Positions 1-6,281 of a stretch of DNA of 12,008 nt are shown in pieces. Below the pieces are notes generated by a model. That model did not search any database, was not told the origin of the DNA, and saw only the letters and a list, made by a program, of their open reading frames with translations. Position numbers and translations under genes: made by a program. Within the stretch, counting starts at the first letter, position 1, and every line of letters begins with the position of its first letter. The stretch comes from Fibrobacterales bacterium (lineage in GTDB: Bacteria; Fibrobacterota; Fibrobacteria; Fibrobacterales; Fibrobacteraceae), in the NCBI GenBank assembly GCA_025997455.1, contig BNUP01000064.1, positions 1 through 12,008 on the forward strand, read 5' to 3'.

Positions 1-251
1 CTCAAATACGCAGAGCGGTAATTTCTGTTCCTGCAAACATTGCAGAAGGTTATGGCAGAAAGAACAGGGCGGAATATCTGAATTTTCTCTCTATTGCAAA
101 CGGTTCTCTGAAAGAGACGGAAACTCACTTATTGCTTTCGCAAAGAATTGGATATTTAACAGAAACACAAATGGAAATGTTTCAAAAGCAATTAGATGTG
201 GTAGGCAAATTATTGACTGCAATACGCAAGTCATTGAGCACTTCGATTTAG
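1..251 (+). CDS. Four-helix-bundle protein (S23/IVP family), 3' part only
   Basis: The reading frame enters from the left edge (first full codon at position 3) and stops at TAG 249-251, giving the last 82 residues. The text matches the well-known four helix bundle / 23S rRNA intervening-sequence protein family: a QIRRA start to a helix, then SVPANIAEGYGRKN, EYLNFL, and GSLKETETHLLL followed by IGYL. These are the family's conserved helix 2-4 signatures. The usual length is about 115-125 aa, so roughly 35-40 residues lie outside the window. Members are small pentameric helical bundles. Some (bAvd) serve as accessory proteins of diversity-generating retroelements, but most have no known function. 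No reverse transcriptase or template repeat is visible here, so I do not assign that role. The stop codon abuts a heptad-repeat array. Confidence 0.93.
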   Translation, partial: QIRRAVISVPANIAEGYGRKNRAEYLNFLSIANGSLKETETHLLLSQRIGYLTETQMEMFQKQLDVVGKLLTAIRKSLSTSI

Positions 252-373
252 AGTGTGGGGTATGGCGTATAGGGTGTAGGGAAACAGCCTGTGAAAAAAA
301 AACTGCAATTATAAGTTCCCCTGTCTGCAATGTTGTGTCTCCCCATACCCCACACCCTACACGCCACACCCTA
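251..373. repeat. Inverted pair of degenerate 7-bp (YACACCC) repeat arrays
   Basis: The right arm on the + strand reads as four heptads at 344-371: CATACCC, CACACCC, TACACGC, CACACCC. The left arm, read on the - strand from 278 down to 251, is TACACCC, TATACGC, CATACCC, CACACTC. Aligning 256-281 in reverse complement with 348-373 gives 22 of 26 identities by eye. All four differences are C/T transitions, and the rare ..CGC variant heptad falls in the same place in both arms, so the arms share an origin. The 66-nt spacer (282-347) contains an A9-10 run and an AT-rich stretch around 305-316. The array resembles the short tandemly repeated heptamers (STRR) known from cyanobacteria, in type rather than sequence. 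The right arm lies inside the 5' coding end of the next gene. Confidence 0.85.
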
Positions 374-3300
374 AAACAGGGCATTTCCCTCATCACGGTT
401 CTCATGTTTATGCTTGCGGCAACAATTGCAAGCACCATAGTGTTTCGCCTTCTCGGCAGTGAAAATTTTGCAAGCGGAGCAAGGTTAAAACAGAGCGAGG
501 CATACCAAGCCTCCGAAAGCGGTCTCGATGCAACCCGTGCGTGGCTCACCAACCGTGCGGCAGATGTGGGAGCACTTATTACACGGTATGAGAACCCTAC
601 AAACGCCGATGGTACAAAAAAAACAAATCCTGTACCCGTGCTACTTACAGGTGACGGCACGGAAGGCAAACCAAATGTGTTAGGTGTTATTGGCGGAAAC
701 CGCGAACAAAAGTTTGAAGTGTATTTAATGGGTGTTGATACTAAAAAATATGCTCCTACCTATAAACTAAAATTTCTCTCTGTGGGCGAGGCACGAGACG
801 GCTCCAAGGTCACGCAAACGGCAATCTTTAGCGTGAATGGGTTGTATAATGTGAAAATACCAAGCTACGGTACAACCATTGATTTTGACAAAGCGTTTTA
901 CGGTACTATTACCGCAGGTAAAGTTACGGGCGATGCCACTATAAGTTCCGCCGTAATCAATGGAAATTTCGTAGGAAATCAACCTGTGACCAAAGAGGCA
1001 TTTGTTGTAAATGGAACTTTTGAAACGCAAGGTGGCTCTACTCCAAGCGGTGCAGATTTTTATGTGAAGGGAACTTCTAAGTTCAATGCAGATACAAAAA
1101 TAGGCAAGTTTGATGCCAACAACACCACTTGTTCAGTGCCAAATTCAGTTGCATATTTCGGTGGTGATCTTATATGCGAAGCCTCGGAAATAAAAATATG
1201 TGGAGATGCTTATTTTAACGGCAGTATTCCAGTTAAGTGCAAAATTATAGTTTATGGAAATGCAACGATAAACGGTACTTTGAACAGAAGCAATGATGGA
1301 CAGCAATTTGAAGTAAAAGGAAATTTGATTTTCACAGATAACGCAACTTTGAACAACATGGGAACAAAAGAAATGATTGTTGGTGGAAATATTTTGCTGC
1401 CAACAGGCACAACATATAATGCCCCCACACAAAACGGCGCATATCAAAGGTATCTTTTAAACGGAAATGATAACAATAAACTAGATTTGATGGGAACAAT
1501 TGACATAACATCCTCAACTTGGAAAACAACAGCGGAAGCGTGGGGATTAAAAACAGGTTATGACAAAATGGAAAGTTACGGAGCATTGATAAAGGACGAC
1601 GGCAGAATACCCACCCCGATTTTAGTAAAAAATAAAGACGAATGGATGGCTTTGGCACAACCGAACGCTACAAAATGCGATATCACGGGTTACGACGATT
1701 CTAATATAAGTAAATTGAATGCTTGCTGGCTAACTCCTGCAACTAAAGGTGTAACCTTATATGGCAAAGAGGGTGCAGACAACAGCGAAAAATTTTTGGT
1801 CGTGAAACTAAGTGCAAATCAAAATACTTCGACGGCAAGTCTGTTGCACGGCAATTTTATTTTTATCATAGATCCAGCCACAGGAACCTTTCGCTTACCG
1901 CCAACCGATGAAACTTCTGTTGTTATGCTTTATCTGCCAAACGGCGCAACGGGAAATAATGGTTTAATGGCGAATGATGCAACTCAATACTACAACTATT
2001 TTATTTACAGCGAAGGCAACATATCAAAAATTATTGGATTCGAACATGGTAAAAAAATTACCGGCTCTGTGATAATAAAAGATAAGTATAGTTTGCAAGA
2101 TGTTCCGACTGCTCTGGATTTGGAATATAAAGGCGAAGTATTGGAAGCATTGGGTAAAGCTGGGTTTATTGAGGATAACCCGAAATATATCGAAGGAAGA
2201 GATAGGAATAATTCCGGCGAGAGTATAGATGACCCCTACTACATTCCCGTAGCCTCCCGCCTTGCAGTAAAACTCGAAAGCAAAGAAATCTCGCGTGAGA
2301 TTGTGGAAACGGACGAAGCGAGTGACAATGCCCTGCGACCATCCATTTTAGTTATGCCCCGCGTGGTGCGCATTGCCAAAAATGAATTTGCCACACAGGA
2401 ATGCTTGGGCTACACCGCACACGGTTGCAAAATCCAAGATTTTTACACATTTATGTATTTGAACGGTGCGGAACGCACAAGCAGTACACCTGATCCCACA
2501 GGTCTTGCTTGCAACCCTACCATTGATTTTGAAAATTCATCCATCCCTGCAAATCTTTACAAATGTAGTTTTGCAACAACATCTTACCCAACTTCCAATT
2601 TTTATGTGTTGGTATCCGGTGAGAATGAACCTCAGGTTAAAATCACCCCAACTACAAAAGAACTCACAAAAAACGAGAGCGGTTTATACAATGAATGTGC
2701 CACAGTAAGTTTAGTGGCTCCCGATGCAAGCACTGGTCAGTATTTTACGGTGCAAGTTACCAAAAAATTGGGAGAGAATTGGACTATCACGCCACAGTTC
2801 GCCTTAGAAACAGGCTCCGATGCCGCAAATGGTACTTATTTATTTAAAATCCCTGCCGGCACCACAAATATTTTTGAGGCTTGCCCTTATGCAGATGGCG
2901 TTGCCGAAGATAATGTTGCTGTCGGTGTTGTATTTACAGTAGAGGACGGTGAAGGTTATGACCCTGCCTCCTCTCCCGACAACATAGCAAATATTACCCG
3001 TGAAACAAAACGCTACCCCATACAGCGCGTATCGGCGCAAACTTCTCAGTATCAAACCGCTGAGGTAAGTGGCATAGCCCGCTTGTTCTGCCCCGCCTTT
3101 TTGCTACCCGAAAATATTCCTGTTGCAAGCGTTACCTGCTCATCTGTAGCAGCCTCTCCAAACGGCAAAGACAAGTGGTGGTGCAAAGACGGCTCCACCG
3201 TAAATTGGACTACCAACATAAACACAGTGGCGGGTTGTAAAGATGCTATAGGAGATGCGAGTGGTACTTTAAGCCCAATTATTGGCACATTCGCTGATAT

Positions 3301-5260
3301 TGCAAGCACGCCAAACGCCAACACCTTCACAGCCGATTTGGCTTGGAACGAATATACCGTTACGGTAGCAGGCGGTTCGGTTAGACTTAGCACGGAAACA
3401 GCAGGAATTCCAAATGGTGATAAAGAACAAACTTGCAATTCAGGGGATATTTGCAAAGTGTATCACGGAGCACAATATACTGTGGCTTTAATATCTGGCG
3501 GACCTTATAAAGTTGTGCCGGATGCCGGCTTGGTTTATACCGGAGTGTCTTTAACTGAGGGCGGTTTTGTTTTGGATGCCACAAGTGCCACGCCTGTTAT
3601 AGGGCAAATAGTGCCGATTAACGGAGGCAATCTAACCCTCTCACCTCCTGCGGCACCTACCTTAACTTGCGAAGTTAAAAGAGCGAAAATGGTCTCTACA
3701 AGTAAATTTATCCCCAAAAACGATGTTGATGTGATTGTAAGCGGCTATGGGTGCATACTTTCAGACACGCTTTTTACCATAAACGGAACGGAAGAACATC
3801 ATTCGGGTGAACAAAAATCCTTAACCTCAACCGACAGTCCCTACACAATCAGTGCTCGGAGCAATAGTTGCGGTTTTGCGGAATTTGTCGAATGCGGCAC
3901 TGTTACGGTAACCGATAAAACGCTTCCCGAAATCACCTGCAACTTGGGCGGCACAATAGCAGTACCTAAAATCTATACTTCGCTTAGTTTGCCAAAAGTA
4001 GATGTTGAGGTAAAAAAAGGAGAGGATTTTTTGGAATGCGACCCGTCAAATATAATCATTTTAGGACCGGGAGATACAACATTCTTGGAGCCTATTGAGC
4101 CTTGGAAATGGTTAAACACAAATATCGTAAACAGCATAGACAAAATCCAATACGCATTTACAAAAACCAGCGGAGCGGCGGACGGCGGTCTTTATGGCGA
4201 GAAGCAAGGTTCCAGAAAATCGTTCAATCTAAGAGCGGTTTGCGAAGGCGTTACAATAGATCAACATTGCACGGGAGTATTCCTTGTCAATGAAAGCACA
4301 GACGAGGCTACCCCAACTGCGATTTGCAACTTTGGAAGCCACAATATTTTTGTGGATGCCACCCCGCCTATACCGCTCCCAACAAAAGAGAATGTGACCT
4401 GCGGCACTCCGACAAATCCCAGCATAACGCCCGTTGTCATAGATAAGTGGATTATTGAAAATCAAGCAGGTTACGAAACTGAAATTATCGGTTCGGTATT
4501 ACCTCCAACTTTCCCCGGTGCGGGGTCTTTCCTTGACCCAAACGGCATACAAAAATTCTACGCAATTATCTCCAAATGCGGCACTATAACACTTCCTGAG
4601 GTGCAAAAAGTGCCTTGCGGAATGCTGACAGTGGGTAATGTTCCAAGCATTACGAGTTGCGAGGTGACGGGGCAAACAACGGGAACTGGATCCGTTGCAC
4701 ATACATTCGTATTAAACGATCCGGGTAATGTTTGTACTACCGATGGTTCAACTCCAAAAACTGATGGAAGTTGGGATCCTACATGGAAAGCAAGCATAGG
4801 AGGCGGTGAGGAACAAACAGTAATATTCCCCCTTGACTTAGGCACCTATACCAACTTTAAACTAACGGGCACATGCGGAGGTCGGATGATTTCTTCCAAC
4901 ACATGTGCGGTGACCAATGGAGGTTCGGTGGTGGTAGCAGACCCGGAGGTTACATTTGCTCATACGGGAAACATTAAACATAACTCTGCCAGTAATCCAA
5001 CCAAGGTATGCCTTAATGATGATCAGAATAATATCGGGACAGAAACCGTAAGTGCGGCTGGTTGTAATGTTACATGTACTGCAAAGGACGGTTCTGGTAA
5101 CAATAAACCTTGTACATCTGGTAGCGGTGTAGGTAGCGTTCCTGTAAGCAATCAAGTAGCGAATTTCTCTTTCACAGTTACTTGCAATGGTGGATCTTAT
5201 ACAAAAACTTATTCCTTTACAAGACAAAACAACTGTAATGGCACTGACACATGGTTATAG
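335..5260 (+). CDS. Giant PilX-like type IV pilin-family secreted protein
   Basis: The product is 1,641 aa from GTG 335, the only normal start codon upstream of the pilin helix. No Shine-Dalgarno is visible, so this start is uncertain. Residues 14-40 form a prepilin signal: KQG, then ISLITVLMFML and a hydrophobic helix. Cleavage is predicted after G16. Position +5 is Thr instead of the usual Glu, as in PilX-type minor pilins. Behind it, SEAYQASESGLDATRAWL resembles the PilX N-terminal domain. Residues about 182-355 are short beta-strand repeats rich in G, N, I and V (FYGTITAGKVTGDATI, VVNGTFE, IIVYGNATING), bactofilin or beta-helix-like. The C-terminal half carries a degenerate series beginning P-x-x-T/I-C at Cys1112, 1202, 1331 and 1442, with a Cys-less copy near 1541. 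Known minor pilins prime or decorate pili, and a surface-exposed adhesive or structural role is inference. It resembles giant proteins I recall from Fibrobacter. No function is assigned beyond this. Confidence 0.85.
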   Translation: MSPHTPHPTRHTLKQGISLITVLMFMLAATIASTIVFRLLGSENFASGARLKQSEAYQASESGLDATRAWLTNRAADVGALITRYENPTNADGTKKTNPVPVLLTGDGTEGKPNVLGVIGGNREQKFEVYLMGVDTKKYAPTYKLKFLSVGEARDGSKVTQTAIFSVNGLYNVKIPSYGTTIDFDKAFYGTITAGKVTGDATISSAVINGNFVGNQPVTKEAFVVNGTFETQGGSTPSGADFYVKGTSKFNADTKIGKFDANNTTCSVPNSVAYFGGDLICEASEIKICGDAYFNGSIPVKCKIIVYGNATINGTLNRSNDGQQFEVKGNLIFTDNATLNNMGTKEMIVGGNILLPTGTTYNAPTQNGAYQRYLLNGNDNNKLDLMGTIDITSSTWKTTAEAWGLKTGYDKMESYGALIKDDGRIPTPILVKNKDEWMALAQPNATKCDITGYDDSNISKLNACWLTPATKGVTLYGKEGADNSEKFLVVKLSANQNTSTASLLHGNFIFIIDPATGTFRLPPTDETSVVMLYLPNGATGNNGLMANDATQYYNYFIYSEGNISKIIGFEHGKKITGSVIIKDKYSLQDVPTALDLEYKGEVLEALGKAGFIEDNPKYIEGRDRNNSGESIDDPYYIPVASRLAVKLESKEISREIVETDEASDNALRPSILVMPRVVRIAKNEFATQECLGYTAHGCKIQDFYTFMYLNGAERTSSTPDPTGLACNPTIDFENSSIPANLYKCSFATTSYPTSNFYVLVSGENEPQVKITPTTKELTKNESGLYNECATVSLVAPDASTGQYFTVQVTKKLGENWTITPQFALETGSDAANGTYLFKIPAGTTNIFEACPYADGVAEDNVAVGVVFTVEDGEGYDPASSPDNIANITRETKRYPIQRVSAQTSQYQTAEVSGIARLFCPAFLLPENIPVASVTCSSVAASPNGKDKWWCKDGSTVNWTTNINTVAGCKDAIGDASGTLSPIIGTFADIASTPNANTFTADLAWNEYTVTVAGGSVRLSTETAGIPNGDKEQTCNSGDICKVYHGAQYTVALISGGPYKVVPDAGLVYTGVSLTEGGFVLDATSATPVIGQIVPINGGNLTLSPPAAPTLTCEVKRAKMVSTSKFIPKNDVDVIVSGYGCILSDTLFTINGTEEHHSGEQKSLTSTDSPYTISARSNSCGFAEFVECGTVTVTDKTLPEITCNLGGTIAVPKIYTSLSLPKVDVEVKKGEDFLECDPSNIIILGPGDTTFLEPIEPWKWLNTNIVNSIDKIQYAFTKTSGAADGGLYGEKQGSRKSFNLRAVCEGVTIDQHCTGVFLVNESTDEATPTAICNFGSHNIFVDATPPIPLPTKENVTCGTPTNPSITPVVIDKWIIENQAGYETEIIGSVLPPTFPGAGSFLDPNGIQKFYAIISKCGTITLPEVQKVPCGMLTVGNVPSITSCEVTGQTTGTGSVAHTFVLNDPGNVCTTDGSTPKTDGSWDPTWKASIGGGEEQTVIFPLDLGTYTNFKLTGTCGGRMISSNTCAVTNGGSVVVADPEVTFAHTGNIKHNSASNPTKVCLNDDQNNIGTETVSAAGCNVTCTAKDGSGNNKPCTSGSGVGSVPVSNQVANFSFTVTCNGGSYTKTYSFTRQNNCNGTDTWL

Positions 5261-5285
5261 AAACGCACGATGACATTTAGAGTTG

Positions 5286-5527
5286 TTTGTCATTATCGGG
5301 CTTGACCAGACACCAAGCCGATAGGCGACTGTGGCTCGTCACCAGCGATGGTGCAACCCGAAGCAACCCAGAGAATGTAGTAGTGGTTTATTATTGTTTA
5401 TTTCTTTTCTGCCAATCCAAAGCGTGCAATGGCGACTTATCATTATATTCCAGATTCCCGCCTATGCGGGAATGACAAGCCATAGTCGCTTAACGGCTTG
5501 GTGTTCCGCCTATGCGGGAATGACAAA
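5286..5527. repeat. MITE/REPIN-like composite inverted repeat (242 bp)
   Basis: The ends are perfect 9-bp inverted repeats, TTTGTCATT at 5286-5294 and AATGACAAA at 5519-5527. Inside them lies a second, longer inverted pair: 5310-5336 against 5478-5504, 27 nt with 24 matches (core ACACCAAGCCG). Outer and inner motifs are separated by 15 nt on the left and 14 nt on the right, so each arm is one ~49-nt module in opposite orientation. Similarity continues inward (GGCTCGTCA versus GGCTTGTCA). The left arm begins with the familiar dispersed motif GTCATTATCGGGCTTGACC, and the right arm carries CCGCCTATGCGGGAATGAC. It encodes no protein; open frames across it give the PAYAGMT-type translation typical of such repeats. 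It also contains a 5-bp stem with a GCGA loop (5340-5353). A non-autonomous mobile element is likely, but no target-site duplication is clear. Confidence 0.8.
5454..5527. repeat. Two copies of a 21-nt CGGGAATGAC palindromic repeat
   Basis: The first copy forms a perfect 8-bp hairpin, ATTCCCGC (5454-5461), loop CTAT, GCGGGAAT (5466-5473), followed by GACAA. The second (5507-5527) is identical over 21 nt starting at CCGCC, but its left arm has lost one C and diverges further out, so its hairpin is weakened. The copies are 49 nt apart in direct orientation within the larger composite element. This sequence type is dispersed in very many bacterial genomes. It is extragenic, and the hairpins could slow 3' exonucleases or act as weak terminators for the pilin-like gene upstream, although no T-run follows. 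Confidence 0.85.
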
Positions 5528-5582
5528 AAAGGGAACGCGGTGTGTGTCGAATGCATCAAAAAAACACAATTTTCTATTCCCC

Positions 5583-5613
5583 TTGCCTCCGCGTAAAAAT
5601 ATTTCTATATTTG
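5583..5613 (+). promoter_or_regulatory. Candidate FCB-type promoter (TTG ... TAtaTTTG)
   Basis: TATATTTG at 5606-5613 fits the Bacteroidota -7 consensus TAnnTTTG, and a TTG at 5583-5585 sits 20 nt upstream, close to the usual ~19-nt spacing. Predicted transcription would start near 5620 and run through the hairpins, direct repeats and mini-ORF into the 110-aa gene, giving a 5' leader of over 200 nt. The motif is short and the region is AT-rich, so chance occurrence is possible. The position after the repeat element and before a structured leader supports it. Confidence 0.45.
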
Positions 5614-5633
5614 TAGTCAAGAGATATTTGTTT

Positions 5634-5674
5634 CATTGCTTTTTTAAGCAATGCGATAGGGAGTTCTGTAACTC
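5634..5674 (+). other. Two small hairpins in the predicted 5' leader
   Basis: The first hairpin is CATTGCTT (5634-5641), loop TTTT, AAGCAATG (5646-5653): 8 bp perfect. The second is GAGTT (5661-5665), loop CTGT, AACTC (5670-5674): 5 bp perfect. They lie 20-60 nt downstream of the candidate promoter and upstream of the direct repeats. No U-tract follows either stem, so they do not look like a finished terminator. They may be part of a structured leader RNA or a protein-binding site. I do not recognise a known riboswitch. Confidence 0.5.
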
Positions 5675-5690
5675 AACGCAAGCTTAGCAA

Positions 5691-5746
5691 ATAGGGCGTG
5701 CAAATTTTAACCTTTGATAAATAATAGGCGTGCAGATTTTAACCTT
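5691..5746 (+). repeat. Two-copy direct repeat GGCGTGCARATTTTAACCTT
   Basis: Copy 1 (5691-5714) and copy 2 (5724-5746) both read ATAGG(G)CGTGCA-R-ATTTTAACCTT, differing only by one extra G and one A/G change. They are separated by 9 nt of AT-rich spacer, a period of about 33 nt or three helical turns. Such spacing fits paired operator sites on one DNA face, or two copies of an RNA element. No third copy is visible in the window. They are 75-130 nt upstream of the 110-aa gene and end 20 nt before the mini-ORF start. Confidence 0.7.
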
Positions 5747-5766
5747 CAGTTTTTTACGGAGAGATT

Positions 5767-5841
5767 ATGAATTATTTTATAGTTTTTTTGTTTCGTTACA
5801 TTTGTTTAAATGTTCGTTTTTCAGTAAATGATAGGAGATAA
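5767..5841 (+). CDS. Possible 24-aa leader peptide upstream of the orphan gene
   Basis: ATG 5767 is preceded by GGAGA (5758-5762) with a 4-nt gap. The frame encodes 24 residues: a hydrophobic start MNYFIVFLFRYICLNVRF and a polar end SVNDRR. It stops at TAA 5839-5841, overlapping the Shine-Dalgarno region of the next gene and ending 4 nt before that gene's ATG. This is the layout of a translationally coupled leader peptide. The composition (F, I, V, L) is also what AT-rich DNA produces by chance, so the case rests on the ribosome-binding site and the spacing. Confidence 0.35.
   Translation: MNYFIVFLFRYICLNVRFSVNDRR
5833..5837 (+). promoter_or_regulatory. Shine-Dalgarno deciding the ATG at 5846
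   Basis: AGGAG at 5833-5837 is 8 nt upstream of ATG 5846, an optimal spacing. An in-frame ATG at 5828 lies before this site and has only TCAGTAA ahead of it, so the downstream ATG is the better start. Confidence 0.8.
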
Positions 5842-5845
5842 AACT

Positions 5846-6178
5846 ATGGGTCACAGAACAAAATATGCCGGAATATTTGGAGTAGAATTTGATAATGTTA
5901 AAGAATTTAAGCATTTCATTAAATCAACAGTTGATTTTTATACAATACGGAAAAAATTGGAAGAAAATAAAGGTGTAGCATTTGTTATCCCTTATGACGA
6001 GGCAGATAGTTATTATCTTGGTTTTGATTTATCATATTTTTGTTTAGAAGAAAATGAAGGATTAAACATGACAGAAATTCAGCAAAAAATTATCGAAAAA
6101 ATAAATTCTTTCGATTTTATAAAAAAACAGATACCAATAGAAAAATTTAGATGCGTATATGCATATAGTTATGAATGA
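5846..6178 (+). CDS. AT-rich orphan gene, 110-aa protein of unknown function
   Basis: I do not recognise this protein. From ATG 5846 it has 110 residues, beginning MGHRTKYAGIFGVEFDNVKE and ending CVYAYSYE. It has no signal peptide, membrane segment or cysteine motif. The pattern alternates predicted strand (YAGIFGVEF; GVAFVIPYDE; YYLGFDLSYF) with helix (KEFKHFIKSTVDFYTIRKKLEEN; MTEIQQKIIEKINSFDFIKK), suggesting a small, soluble alpha/beta protein rich in Lys, Glu and aromatics. By eye its GC is below 30%, well under the pilin-like gene upstream (about 45%) and the genes downstream, which hints at separate acquisition. It has its own ribosome-binding site and a long structured leader. Small acidic proteins of this size and composition are often immunity proteins or accessory-island genes, but nothing here proves that. 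Its stop overlaps, in another frame, the far-upstream start codons of the cyclase frame. Confidence 0.75.
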   Translation: MGHRTKYAGIFGVEFDNVKEFKHFIKSTVDFYTIRKKLEENKGVAFVIPYDEADSYYLGFDLSYFCLEENEGLNMTEIQQKIIEKINSFDFIKKQIPIEKFRCVYAYSYE

Positions 6179-6194
6179 ATGGCGTTTTGCGTTT

Positions 6195-6260
6195 GGAAGG
6201 CAACCCTTCCCTTCTCCAACCCTGTACCCTACACCCTACACCCCTGCACTGCCGAGTGCA
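6195..6260. repeat. Second heptad array flanked by two hairpins
   Basis: Three heptads, TGTACCC, TACACCC and TACACCC, occupy 6223-6243 and belong to the same YACACCC family as the arrays at 251-373. A hairpin lies on each side: GGAAGG (6195-6200), loop CAAC, CCTTCC (6205-6210); and TGCACT (6245-6250), loop GCCG, AGTGCA (6255-6260), both perfect 6-bp stems. The patch fills the gap between the 110-aa gene and the diguanylate cyclase. The cyclase frame is open straight through it, producing a Pro/Thr/Tyr-rich stretch that I take to be non-native or untranslated. Confidence 0.75.
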
Positions 6261-6281
6261 AACTTTCTACCTTCCACTCGT

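Noticed and set aside
1..5260. Diversity-generating retroelement (Avd-like four-helix bundle next to a large surface protein)
   Set aside because: No reverse transcriptase or template/variable repeat pair is visible. The C-terminus of the surface protein shows no CLec-type variable region, and most four-helix-bundle proteins are not Avd. The part upstream of the window cannot be judged.
5310..5360. tRNA or small structured RNA in the GC-richer part of the intergenic region
   Set aside because: No cloverleaf or known RNA signature could be drawn. The short stems are accounted for by the inverted-repeat element.
5310..5504. Retron msr/msd or group II intron remnant suggested by flanking inverted repeats and a GNRA-capped stem
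   Set aside because: There is no reverse transcriptase, no domain V-like hairpin and no branching-G context. The arms are explained by opposed dispersed-repeat modules.
5287..5687. Two overlapping open frames (62 and 118 codons) in the intergenic region
   Set aside because: They run through the composite repeat and give the PAYAGMT/SAYAGMT-type translation of extragenic palindromes. They lack ribosome-binding sites and any family resemblance.
5691..5746. CRISPR remnant
   Set aside because: There are only two copies of a 23/24-nt repeat with a 9-nt spacer, which is too short for CRISPR spacers, and no cas gene is present.
6159..6281. Native N-terminal extension of the diguanylate cyclase (starts at 6159 or 6171)
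   Set aside because: The 41 residues are low-complexity translation of heptad repeats and hairpins, overlap the preceding gene and have no ribosome-binding site.
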